64,000 nt of DNA, from assembly GCA_949502025.1 (NCBI GenBank), contig CATBCG010000004.1, positions 1-64,000 of the forward strand, given 5' to 3'. The notes below the pieces were generated by a model, which was given only the letters and a program-made list of their open reading frames with translations, was not told where the DNA came from and made no database searches. Below, in pieces: positions 24,651 to 32,353 of the stretch; position 1 is the first letter of the stretch, and each line of letters starts with the position of its first letter. The position numbers and the translations under genes are program-made. The DNA is from MGBC131033 sp910585655. Its GTDB lineage: Bacteria > Bacillota > Clostridia > Lachnospirales > Lachnospiraceae.

Positions 24651-26100
24651 GCATATTCCGGCTGAAAAATTCCAATTTATCCAGCAGGACGCCCAAATCC
24701 ATGACCTGAAATTTGAGACAGAGCCGGTAGGTTATTTAAAAGATGCGTTCCGGCGTTTCCGCAAAAATAAAAGCTCAGTCATCGGCGGGCTTGTTATTAT
24801 CATCCTTATTTTATTTGCATTGATTACCCCGTTTGTTTCCCGCTACGGAGTGTCCGACCGGGATGCCTATTATGCGTATGCCCTGCCGAAAAACAACCTG
24901 TTCGCCGGGCTTGGCTTTTGGGACGGCTGCCAGACTGTCACCATCAACCAACAGACCTATGATCGTTATGAGGCAATTCCAGGGGCTATTGTCAAACATA
25001 TCAGCGAAGAAGCGGCGGACGCCAGAGACAGCAGAAAGGGAAGCACTCACAAAATCCGTCTTGATACTTATGCTAAAGTCGGCTATATCTATAAAACCAT
25101 TACCGACCAGGAATACCAAGATACCCTTGCTTACGAAAAAGAAACCGGAATTCAGGTTTTTTACCCGCTTATTGATTCCTCTCAGGTCAAGGCTGCCGCT
25201 TACCAAAACGACGCCAATGCCTGGTATCTGACAAATGAAAAAGGAGTGGCAAAACGAGATAAAGAGGGCAAGCTCCGTGACATCTACTTATTAGACGAGG
25301 CTGGAAATCCGGTCTATACCAAACCGGTAGGCGGCGGAACGCAGCATGAAGTACGGATTCTCTACAGCGCCTGGTATCAAATGCTAAACGGCGAACATGC
25401 CAGCTTTTTATTTGGCGCAGACGCCAATGGTTACGATATCTTAGTTCGTATCGCTTCCGGCGCCAGGCTGTCCTTTTTGCTGAGTATCTGTGTTTCTGCC
25501 ATCAATCTTTTCCTGGGTATTTTTATCGGTTCTCTGGAAGGATATTATGGAGGCAAATTTGACCTGATCATGGAGCGAATCAAGGAGTTTCTCTATGAAA
25601 TCCCTACCATCGTGATCTTTTCCTTATTCCAGCTCCACCTTGCCAGTAAGGTAGGTCCTGTTGTTTCCTTACTGTTTGCCTTTATCTTCTTTGGCTGGAT
25701 TCACACTTCCAGCACGGTACGAGCCCAGTTTTATCGTTTTAAAGGGCAGGAATATGTTATGGCAGCCCGTACGCTCGGAGCAAAGGATCGCAGACTGATT
25801 TTCCGTCATATCCTTCCAAACGGGATTGGCTATATTATCACAGCTTCGGTATTAAGTATTCCAAGTACGATTTTATCAGAGGCTTCCCTTTCCTATCTGG
25901 GCATTTTAAACCTGCAGACCGACAGTATGACCAGTATCGGAACCATGTTAAGCAACGGTCAGTCCACCTTGTCCACCTATCCGCATTGCCTCTTCTTCCC
26001 GGCAGCGTTCATCGCTCTTTTGATGATCTGCTTTAACATGTTCGGCAATGGACTGCGAGACGCCTTTAACCCATCTCTGCGTGGTGCAGACGAAGGTTAA
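24637..26100 (+). CDS. oppC: Oligopeptide ABC transporter permease OppC with a large external insertion
   Basis: 487 residues from ATG 24637 (RBS GGAGGAGGG); standard OppC is about 300. After the first membrane helix (SVIGGLVIIILILFALITPF) comes an insertion of about 150 residues (YYAYALPKNNLFAGLG ... HEVRILYSAWYQML) that should face the outside. The rest is normal, with LFGADANGYDILVRIASGARLS and an EAA loop (EYVMAARTLGAKDRRLIFRHILPNG). The overlap with oppB implies translational coupling. The inserted domain may contact the enlarged OppA (inference). Confidence 0.9.
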   Translation: MNYPEHIPAEKFQFIQQDAQIHDLKFETEPVGYLKDAFRRFRKNKSSVIGGLVIIILILFALITPFVSRYGVSDRDAYYAYALPKNNLFAGLGFWDGCQTVTINQQTYDRYEAIPGAIVKHISEEAADARDSRKGSTHKIRLDTYAKVGYIYKTITDQEYQDTLAYEKETGIQVFYPLIDSSQVKAAAYQNDANAWYLTNEKGVAKRDKEGKLRDIYLLDEAGNPVYTKPVGGGTQHEVRILYSAWYQMLNGEHASFLFGADANGYDILVRIASGARLSFLLSICVSAINLFLGIFIGSLEGYYGGKFDLIMERIKEFLYEIPTIVIFSLFQLHLASKVGPVVSLLFAFIFFGWIHTSSTVRAQFYRFKGQEYVMAARTLGAKDRRLIFRHILPNGIGYIITASVLSIPSTILSEASLSYLGILNLQTDSMTSIGTMLSNGQSTLSTYPHCLFFPAAFIALLMICFNMFGNGLRDAFNPSLRGADEG

Positions 26101-26181
26101 GGCAGAAACCGATAACGTACACAATATGCTGCACAAGGCGGCACACTATAGGGATATGATAATCAGAAAGGATGGCGCTTT

Positions 26182-27561
26182 ATGAACCATTCAGAACATA
26201 ACGAGGTTATTTTGGATGTACAAAACCTGGCGGTTTCCTTCCGTACGAACAACGGAAATGTCCAGGCGGTCAGGGATATCTCCTTTACCCTAAAAAAAGG
26301 AGAGACCCTGGCAATCGTAGGGGAATCCGGCTCCGGCAAATCCGTAACAGGAAAGGCAATTCTCGGTATCCTGGCTCCGAACAGTATCATCGAAGGCGGT
26401 CAGATTTTATATGACGATAAAGAGCTGCTGCATCTTTCCGAAGAAGAGTTTAACAAGCTCCGCGGCAATAAAATCACCATGATTTTCCAGGATCCAATGT
26501 CCAGCCTTGATCCAATCATGAAAATCGGCAAGCAGATGACCGAAGCTACTCTGCTCAACGCCAAAACCAACCGCAAATACGCAAAAAAAGCCTTTAAACT
26601 GCGTCTAAAGCGATTGAAAAAAGATATGGAGACCGCCGGTGTTTCGGCTGCACAGGCGAACGAGGAACTCAAACAGTTTGAAACGCTGCTGCAATCCTAT
26701 GGAGGAAATTCCAGAGAGGTTTCCTTAATGAAAGAAAAACGCTCCGAATTTTTAAACTCCGACTTTATGAAGCAGTTCCAGGTTCGGCTCGTTCAGGTCT
26801 TAGGCGGAGAGGGAGCAGCCAATGCTTTCCTCCATTACATGCTTGATCAAGTAGATCTGATGAACCGTTTCGTCACCAAAAAAGAAGCCTACGATCAGGC
26901 GATCAAAATCATGGCTGACGTCGGTATTCGGGAACCAGAAAAACGTTTCCATCAATATCCGTTTGAATTTTCCGGCGGTATGCGTCAGAGAATTGTCATC
27001 GCTATCGCCCTGGCGGCAAATCCGGACATTTTGATCTGCGACGAACCGACTACCGCCCTGGACGTAACCATTCAGGCGCAGATTTTGGAGTTGATTGCCG
27101 AGCTAAAGGAACGGCGTAGGTTGTCTGTTATCTTTATTACGCATGATCTGGGCGTAGTCGCGAACATTGCCGACGAAGTAGCCGTGATGTATGCCGGGAA
27201 AATCGTCGAGCATGGCACCGTAGACGATATTTTCTACGAGCCGAAGCACCCGTATACCTGGGCGCTCCTTTCCTCGATGCCGGATTTGGATACGAAGGAA
27301 ACGCTTTCCTCCATTCCTGGCACTCCGCCGAATATGATTCATCCGCCAAAGGGAGACGCTTTTGCCGCCCGGAATCAATATGCTATGGCGATTGATTTTG
27401 AAGAACAGCCACCGCTTTTTCAGGTATCGCCGACCCATTACGCCGCTACCTGGCTGCTTCATCCTGACGCGCCGAAGATCGATCCGCCGGAAATCGTGCT
27501 GGATCGAATCGCCCGGATGAAACATCTAAACGGAGAGGCAGAAAAGAAAGAAGCAAAATAG
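26182..27561 (+). CDS. oppD: Oligopeptide ABC transporter ATPase OppD with inserted helical domain
   Basis: 459 residues against about 330-350 for the family. Walker A is GESGSGKSVTGKA (about 51-63). The Q-loop is FQDPMSSLDP. An extra ~120 residues of charged helices follow (YAKKAFKLRLKRLKKDMETAG ... FLHYMLDQVDLMNRF). The signature FSGGMRQRIVIAIALA, Walker B ILICDEPTTALD and the switch His (ITHDLG) are intact. The C-terminal oligopeptide-binding ATPase extension is present (GTPPNMIHPPKGDAFAARN), but the usual iron-sulfur Cys of many OppD proteins is missing, as the end reads FAARNQYAMAIDFEEQPPLF. Confidence 0.9.
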   Translation: MNHSEHNEVILDVQNLAVSFRTNNGNVQAVRDISFTLKKGETLAIVGESGSGKSVTGKAILGILAPNSIIEGGQILYDDKELLHLSEEEFNKLRGNKITMIFQDPMSSLDPIMKIGKQMTEATLLNAKTNRKYAKKAFKLRLKRLKKDMETAGVSAAQANEELKQFETLLQSYGGNSREVSLMKEKRSEFLNSDFMKQFQVRLVQVLGGEGAANAFLHYMLDQVDLMNRFVTKKEAYDQAIKIMADVGIREPEKRFHQYPFEFSGGMRQRIVIAIALAANPDILICDEPTTALDVTIQAQILELIAELKERRRLSVIFITHDLGVVANIADEVAVMYAGKIVEHGTVDDIFYEPKHPYTWALLSSMPDLDTKETLSSIPGTPPNMIHPPKGDAFAARNQYAMAIDFEEQPPLFQVSPTHYAATWLLHPDAPKIDPPEIVLDRIARMKHLNGEAEKKEAK

Positions 27562-27585
27562 TTGCTTTGAAAGGAGCATTTTTAT

Positions 27586-28641
27586 ATGAATGAACGGGAA
27601 ACCCTGCTCCGAGTGGAGCATCTAAAACAATATTTTAAGGATGGCAAGACCGATTTCAAAGCAGTAGACGACGTTAGCTTTGAAATCAAAAAAGGAGAGA
27701 TTTTCGGGCTGGTAGGAGAGTCAGGCTGTGGGAAAACCACTACCGGACGTTCCATTATCAAGCTATATAACATCACTGGGGGCAACGTCTATTTTAAAGG
27801 TGAACGGATCAGCGCCGGTATCCGGGATTATCAGGATACCATCAGAGACTGCCGCGCTCAGCTAAAAACCGCCTCTCCGGAACAAAAAGCTGAGCTGCAG
27901 CAGACTATTGCCGAGCAAAAAAAACTGATGTCCGAAGCCATCCGCGACAACAAAAAGTCCAAAACCGTTACGGATATTCAGATGATTTTTCAGGATCCGA
28001 TTGCCTCCTTAAATCCACGTATGACGGTCGGTGAGATTATTTCCGAGGGCCTGATTATCAAGGGAATCAAGGACAAACAGGCAATCATGGAAAAAGTATA
28101 CAATATCCTGGAAACCGTCGGACTGGTACGGGAACATGCTACCCGCTATCCGCATGAGTTTTCCGGCGGTCAACGGCAACGTATCGGAATCGCCCGGTCA
28201 GTCATCATGAATCCAGAGCTGATCATTGCAGACGAACCGGTCAGCGCCCTTGACGTCTCGATTCAGGCGCAGGTTATCAACCTGTTAAACGATCTCCGGG
28301 ATAAAATGGATCTGACTATCCTGTTTATCGCCCACAACCTGTCCGTCGTCAAATATTTTTCTGACCGGATTGCCGTGATGTATTTCGGAAAAATCGTGGA
28401 GCTGGCAGACTCCGACGAATTGTTCCGCCACCCGCTTCACCCTTATACCAAATCCCTTCTTTCCGCGATTCCTTATCCGGATCCGCACTATGAAAAAAAG
28501 CGTGTCCGGGTACTGTATAATCCGGAGGAATCACACGACTACAGCCAGGAGGCACCAGAACTAATCGAACTGCTACCAGGGCATTTTGTCAGTTGCAACC
28601 GTGCAGAAGCAACGCGTTATAAAAAAGAACTAGGGATTTAG
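27586..28641 (+). CDS. oppF: Oligopeptide ABC transporter ATPase OppF
   Basis: 351 residues. Walker A is GESGCGKTTTGRS, Walker B LIIADEPVSALD, the signature FSGGQRQRIGIARS. An insertion of about 50 residues between Walker A and the Q-loop is a short coiled coil (DYQDTIRDCRAQLKTASPEQ...KKLMSEAIRDN). The C-terminus (GHFVSCNRAEATRYKKELGI) keeps one Cys of the family's usual tail. RBS AAAGGAGCATTTTTAT. It ends the transporter set; the next gene is 53 nt on and may share the transcript. Confidence 0.9.
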   Translation: MNERETLLRVEHLKQYFKDGKTDFKAVDDVSFEIKKGEIFGLVGESGCGKTTTGRSIIKLYNITGGNVYFKGERISAGIRDYQDTIRDCRAQLKTASPEQKAELQQTIAEQKKLMSEAIRDNKKSKTVTDIQMIFQDPIASLNPRMTVGEIISEGLIIKGIKDKQAIMEKVYNILETVGLVREHATRYPHEFSGGQRQRIGIARSVIMNPELIIADEPVSALDVSIQAQVINLLNDLRDKMDLTILFIAHNLSVVKYFSDRIAVMYFGKIVELADSDELFRHPLHPYTKSLLSAIPYPDPHYEKKRVRVLYNPEESHDYSQEAPELIELLPGHFVSCNRAEATRYKKELGI

Positions 28642-28693
28642 ATAATGGTAACGGATACTTTATAACTGGTTGATGGAGAAAGGAAGGAATTCT

Positions 28694-29107
28694 ATGTTTC
28701 GTTTCGTTCAGTCAAAAGAAGCGCTCCGCCGCTTAGCCCTCTCTCTTTTGGGAGGGCTGCTGCTGGCAATCGCCGTTTTTTTCTACGAAGGTTTTTTATA
28801 TCGTCCGGACACGCTTCCCTTTCTTCATCAGCTTAGCGACGCCTGTACCGTTTCCGGTCTTTTATTCCTCTGCGCGGGAATGTTCGCCTTTATTTTAAAC
28901 GGCGGCGGCTTCGACGCCTTTGCTTATATCGGTCATCGCTTCCGCTGGGGTTTTTCCCGCCGGATGCGGGAGGAGGAGCCACGGCTCACTCCTTATCATG
29001 AGTTTCTGATAAAAAGACGGGAGAAAGGGAAACGTTCCGTCGGGCATCTGTTTGCGGCAGGAGGCGTGTTTTTGCTGGTGGGGATTTTGGCGGCGATGCT
29101 TTGCTGA
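28694..29107 (+). CDS. DUF3899-like small membrane protein
   Basis: 137 residues from ATG 28694 (RBS AGGAAGGAATTCT). Three membrane segments: LALSLLGGLLLAIAVFFYEGF, SGLLFLCAGMFAFILNGGGFD and the C-terminal FAAGGVFLLVGILAAML. The GGFDAFAYIG turn after the second helix is typical of DUF3899 proteins. Its last 74 bp are repeated, diverged, at 30742-30815. Function unknown; tail gene of the opp transcript by position. Confidence 0.65.
   Translation: MFRFVQSKEALRRLALSLLGGLLLAIAVFFYEGFLYRPDTLPFLHQLSDACTVSGLLFLCAGMFAFILNGGGFDAFAYIGHRFRWGFSRRMREEEPRLTPYHEFLIKRREKGKRSVGHLFAAGGVFLLVGILAAMLC
29034..29107 (+). repeat. Direct repeat copy A (3' end of the DUF3899-like gene)
   Basis: The 74 bp from GTTCCGTCGGGC to the TGA stop align without gaps to 30742-30815 with about 80% identity by eye. 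The copies have the same orientation and are 1,708 bp apart. Confidence 0.8.
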
Positions 29108-29152
29108 GCCAGAATCTGCTGCAGGAAATCTCCACACAGCTTTCTTCAAAAA

Positions 29153-29803
29153 TCAAATCTTCTGCCAATCCATAAAGTTTTTTAAATACTCCTCCTGCCC
29201 TTTGTCTACTTCTGATGTAACCTCTATATCCTGACAGAGGATCTCGATACAAACGCCGTCTTCTCTTGGAATCAAAATTAACAGGTGAAACATACCGTCC
29301 TCGTAAATCTCATAATAATCATCCTGTATCTTCCATTGTATAAATTCGTAGCCTTCCCGCATACGTTCCCGTAAATGTTTTTCCTGATTATCTTCTTCGA
29401 TAATTTCCCCATTCTGAATCCAGAGAATTCGATAATTTTGCACTCCTTTTAAACGCATATGAACATTGATACAGGTAACAGGGCAAGGTACAAGATTCAA
29501 CTCCTTATAAGGCTCCATATCGTAATCTATTACTCCATCTATCCACAGGGTCATTTCATTTCCTGCTGGTGATACCGTCATTTCACGAATATTAGAATCT
29601 GCCATCATCCATTTCCGTTTCCCTTTTAAAGGAGAAGCAGAGGCACGAACCTTGCTCCAAAGTTCCTCTCTTATCGCTATTCCCTTTTCCCTCCGTGCTT
29701 CTTCGTTATGCTCCTTAGTATCTGAAAATGGCACATGTTTCAGATATGACTGCTTCCAGACCAACCAAAGAAGATTCTGAAGCTTTTGATCCTCTATTAA
29801 CAT
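29153..29803 (-). CDS. Unknown soluble protein, possible immunity partner of the upstream toxin-like gene
   Basis: 216 residues with no recognised family. No signal or membrane segment. Acidic, rich in Trp, Met and Glu, with a C-terminal beta-like stretch (YYEIYEDGMFHLLILIPREDGVCIEILCQDIEV). It starts 39 nt after the truncated toxin-like gene behind AGGGAGAGTTTAT, which is the toxin-then-immunity order seen in polymorphic toxin loci. The immunity role is inferred only from this order, size and charge. Confidence 0.5.
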   Translation of the reverse strand: MLIEDQKLQNLLWLVWKQSYLKHVPFSDTKEHNEEARREKGIAIREELWSKVRASASPLKGKRKWMMADSNIREMTVSPAGNEMTLWIDGVIDYDMEPYKELNLVPCPVTCINVHMRLKGVQNYRILWIQNGEIIEEDNQEKHLRERMREGYEFIQWKIQDDYYEIYEDGMFHLLILIPREDGVCIEILCQDIEVTSEVDKGQEEYLKNFMDWQKI

Positions 29804-29842
29804 ATAAACTCTCCCTATAATAAGTAGCTATTACTACTATAA

Positions 29843-30271
29843 TTAGTTCAACAGCAGTATTTTCGCAACAAATCGTCCGGCTGGTACAGAAGTAGAAGAC
29901 GCCAAGCTTACAGCATAAGATTCATTTACTGCAAAAACATTATGATACATATCATTTTCTAAAACTACTGCTTTGGCTTCGGCTACAGTCTTCATAGCAG
30001 GACCTATAGCAATTCCTCCTAAACCGAACCAATTTGCTAAACCTGCATGCCAATATTTACACCCATTCTTTTCTTCAATTGCTACACGAGCGGAAATTGC
30101 TCTTGCATTCTCCATATAAGTAAGCTGTCTTGCATACCAAATTCCTAGCTGCCGATTAACCCCTACTGCTACAGCACAATAGGACACAATCATTGTAAGC
30201 ATTATAATTCCGACCCCTGTTATAATCGCCAACATCTGCATAAATGGCAATGCAGCACTTAATGACATCAT
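29843..30271 (-). CDS. 5'-truncated polymorphic-toxin-like membrane protein
   Basis: At most 142 residues from ATG 30271, which has no clear ribosome site. The frame stays open upstream to about 30436 and reads sensibly (VFTLIIKLLGYTYTASQIA, then SQLVKLGT) up to the promoter of the antitoxin RNA, so the 5' part of a longer gene seems lost. A hydrophobic segment (MLAIITGVGIIMLTMIVSYC) is followed by a Trp/Gly-rich region (KYWHAGLANWFGLGGIAIGP). From memory this resembles the C-terminal part of LXG/Rhs-type toxins in Firmicutes, but the usual final His motif is absent. Toxin activity should not be assumed. Confidence 0.5.
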   Translation of the reverse strand: MMSLSAALPFMQMLAIITGVGIIMLTMIVSYCAVAVGVNRQLGIWYARQLTYMENARAISARVAIEEKNGCKYWHAGLANWFGLGGIAIGPAMKTVAEAKAVVLENDMYHNVFAVNESYAVSLASSTSVPAGRFVAKILLLN

Positions 30272-30355
30272 AGTTCCCAGCTTAACTAATTGGGAAGCAA
30301 TTTGAGAGGCTGTATACGTATATCCAAGTAATTTTATAATGAGAGTAAAAACTTC

Positions 30356-30384
30356 TTGTCTCTTTGGGCTGAATGTGTTATAGT
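30356..30384 (+). promoter_or_regulatory. Promoter of the antisense antitoxin RNA
   Basis: TTGTCT (30356-30361), 17-nt spacer, TATAGT (30379-30384). It opposes the toxin gene. Confidence 0.7.
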
Positions 30385-30390
30385 AGATAT

Positions 30391-30495
30391 GAAAAAGGGA
30401 AAGCCATAGAAGCGGCTCTACCCTCCGAGTAACAAGCTATAACCTCATATGAGGCAAGCCGTCAACTAACGCGAATAGCTGGCGGCTATTTTTTT
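30391..30495 (+). ncRNA. RatA-like antisense RNA antitoxin of the type I module
   Basis: A discrete ~105-nt transcript is predicted. It runs from just after the 30379-30384 -10 box to an intrinsic terminator (stem AATAGC 30474-30479 / GCTATT 30485-30490, then seven Ts to 30495). Its 5' part folds into a hairpin (AGGGAAAGCC / GGCTCTACCCT). The last 30 nt lie antisense to the 3' end of the holin-like toxin gene, the arrangement of txpA/ratA-type systems, where the RNA pairs with the toxin mRNA 3' end and triggers its decay. Confidence 0.72.
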
Positions 30496-30579
30496 GTCCT
30501 TGAAGATGGTATAACATACTCCAACAAGGGCAACAATGAAGGTACAAAATTGGAATAATTCCGCATATGTAACATACAT
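30466..30579 (-). CDS. Holin-like type I toxin (TxpA/Hol_Tox family)
   Basis: 37 residues, too short for ordinary gene finding. It begins MYVTYAELFQFCTFIVALVG and ends in the basic tail FKDKKIAASYSR. One membrane helix at about 8-25, which is the exact plan of putative holin-like toxins (PF16935-type; family members begin M(V/Y)xYE/AxxQ and run to KDxKK). Such peptides damage the membrane when expressed without their antisense RNA. SD GAGGG is 8 nt before ATG 30579, but it is locked in a 9-bp hairpin. Its own promoter is at 30701-30729, and the 3' end overlaps the antisense RNA. Confidence 0.82.
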   Translation of the reverse strand: MYVTYAELFQFCTFIVALVGVCYTIFKDKKIAASYSR

Positions 30580-30585
30580 TGCTAT

Positions 30586-30605
30586 CGCCCTCATTTATGA
30601 GGGCG
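30586..30605 (-). promoter_or_regulatory. Hairpin hiding the toxin ribosome-binding site
   Basis: CGCCCTCAT (30586-30594) and ATGAGGGCG (30597-30605) form a perfect 9-bp stem with a 2-base loop at DNA level (the real loop will open further). The GAGGG Shine-Dalgarno lies in one arm. A second hairpin with 6-bp arms GGAGGG/CCCTCC lies just upstream in the mRNA. Confidence 0.7.
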
Positions 30606-30700
30606 TGCCATCCCTTTCTTTCGTCTGGAGGGCATTGATACACCCTCCGATAAAAAAGAGGGGTAAAGCCGCCTTTGGCTCTATGGTTTCCCATATCGAC

Positions 30701-30729
30701 AATATAACATATTTCCCGACATTTGGCAA
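30701..30729 (-). promoter_or_regulatory. Promoter of the holin-like toxin mRNA
   Basis: Minus strand: TTGCCA (30729-30724), 17-nt spacer, TATATT (30706-30701). It gives a leader of about 115 nt, whose start shares words with the antitoxin RNA (CCATAGA...GGCGGCTTTACCC). Confidence 0.7.
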
Positions 30730-30741
30730 TATTCTTTTCGT

Positions 30742-30815
30742 GTTCCGTCAGGCATCTGTTTGTTGTAGGAGGAATGTTTTTGCTGATAGGGATTTTGGCA
30801 ACGATATCTTGTTGA
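30742..30815 (+). pseudogene. Direct repeat copy B: orphan 3' end of a DUF3899-like gene
   Basis: In frame it reads RSVRHLFVVGGMFLLIGILA, close to the RSVGHLFAAGGVFLLVGILA end of the intact gene at 28694-29107, and ends at the equivalent TGA. No upstream part of the gene is present; the toxin promoter region begins just before it. Confidence 0.75.
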
Positions 30816-30818
30816 ACA

Positions 30819-32168
30819 TCATATTCCCAAGGCTATCCCCATCAGTTTATCCGCCTGATCCGCTAAAAACAGAGGAATATTCAGCAGCGGAGTTTCTCCT
30901 GGCTGACCCGTTTCCAGCTTCAGGTTATTCATGGAGAACCGTACACGAAGCTTGATTTTATCTCCAAATTTCTCCTGAAATTTTCTAAGACTCCGGCTTG
31001 TTACATTCGTCTCTGCTTTTACTTCAATCGGAATCATTTCATTTTCCCGTTGAACCAGAAAATCAACCTCATAAGGAGGATTATTCTGCGACCAATATCG
31101 AGGCGGTACTTCAAGCTGTGCCACCAATGCCTGTAGAACATAGTTTTCTGTCAAAGCTCCCTTAAATTCTGTAAACAAGCGGTTTCCTTCTCCAAAGGCG
31201 GTCGGAGCCAGTAGCGCCAGCCTGCGAAGCAAGCCTACATCTACCAGATAAATCTTAAATGCCGAAAGGTCATCATAAGCCGACACCGGCAGCCCTGGCG
31301 CCGTACTACGAAATACCTTATGCACCAGTCGGGCATCTACCAGCCATTGCAACGCGTCCTCATACTCTCTTGCCCGCGCGCCTTCTTTGACTACTTTATA
31401 AAGAAACTTTTTATTTTCCCTCGCCAGTTGAGACGGAATTGACCTCCACAATAAAGAAATTCGCGGAAATTCTCTTACATCCGGATGCTTTCCAAAATCC
31501 CTCTCGTACGCCCCTAAAATATTGGAAAGAGCCTGCTGCATTGCCTCTACATCCCGAAGCTGCGTCCACATAAAAACAGATTCCGGCATCCCACCAGTTA
31601 CATAATACATCTTTAATTTCTCATAAAGCGGATTAAAAAACGCATCCGGAATCGGTTCGAGCGTTTCGATGGTCTCCAGATATACTGCCAGTCTTTCGTC
31701 TCCATTCGCCAGAAGAAATTCCGTAAAGGTCATCGGATCGATCTGCATAAAATCTACTTTTCCTACCGGAAAAGAGGATGGCTTTGCCAGGGCAAGCCCA
31801 AGCAGAGAACCCGCACAGGCAATATGATACTGCGGCGCATTTTCGCAAAAATATTTCAATGAATTGATTACCCTTGGACAGTCCTGTACCTCGTCAAAAA
31901 TTATCAACGTTTTCTCCGGTAAAATCTTTTGCCCGCTTGCCAACATCAAATTCTGCAAAATCCGATCTACATCCTTTGTCGTCTCAAAAAACTGCCGGTA
32001 CTCCTCCTGCTCGTCAAAGTTAAAATAGGCGGTATTCTCGTAGTAACGTTTCCCAAACTCTTTTAAAATCCAGGTTTTCCCTACCTGACGAACCCCTTTT
32101 AGAATCAGTGGTTTCCGATAAGGGAAGTTTTTCCATTTTTTCAGTTTTTCCAATAGAAATCGCTCCAT
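30819..32168 (-). CDS. AAA ATPase with DUF4143 nuclease-like C-terminus
   Basis: 449 residues. Walker A GVRQVGKTWILKEFG (about 25-38), Walker B LIIFDEVQDCPRVI, and an arginine-bearing sensor (CAGSLLGLAL). The C-terminal DUF4143 domain ends in a PD-(D/E)XK-like motif (YEVDFLVQRENEMIPIEVKAE). These AAA_14/DUF4143 proteins are very common in gut anaerobes; proposed roles include DNA processing or selfish spread, with no firm function. It stands alone on the minus strand. Confidence 0.9.
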   Translation of the reverse strand: MERFLLEKLKKWKNFPYRKPLILKGVRQVGKTWILKEFGKRYYENTAYFNFDEQEEYRQFFETTKDVDRILQNLMLASGQKILPEKTLIIFDEVQDCPRVINSLKYFCENAPQYHIACAGSLLGLALAKPSSFPVGKVDFMQIDPMTFTEFLLANGDERLAVYLETIETLEPIPDAFFNPLYEKLKMYYVTGGMPESVFMWTQLRDVEAMQQALSNILGAYERDFGKHPDVREFPRISLLWRSIPSQLARENKKFLYKVVKEGARAREYEDALQWLVDARLVHKVFRSTAPGLPVSAYDDLSAFKIYLVDVGLLRRLALLAPTAFGEGNRLFTEFKGALTENYVLQALVAQLEVPPRYWSQNNPPYEVDFLVQRENEMIPIEVKAETNVTSRSLRKFQEKFGDKIKLRVRFSMNNLKLETGQPGETPLLNIPLFLADQADKLMGIALGI

Positions 32169-32273
32169 TTATTCCACCTCCCGCTTTTCTAGGCATCTCT
32201 GCTCTCCTCGAAAATCTCTTTTTTATTTTATCATATGCCAAAACAAAAGCAACCTATTTTTTCCCTGCATAAT

Positions 32274-32302
32274 TTGACAAAAGATCAGGAATACGCTACT
32301 AT
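32274..32302 (+). promoter_or_regulatory. Sigma-A promoter of the LysR gene
   Basis: TTGACA (32274-32279), 17-nt spacer, TACTAT (32297-32302); the start codon is 52 nt further on. Confidence 0.75.
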
Positions 32303-32353
32303 CCTAATGATAAAAGAAATTCGTTGATACAACTATGATAAAGGAGGCACCCC

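Noticed and set aside
30536..30955. Plus-strand 139-codon ORF over the type I module
   Set aside because: It runs antisense to the toxin leader, through the repeat copy in the wrong frame, and into the end of the AAA/DUF4143 gene.
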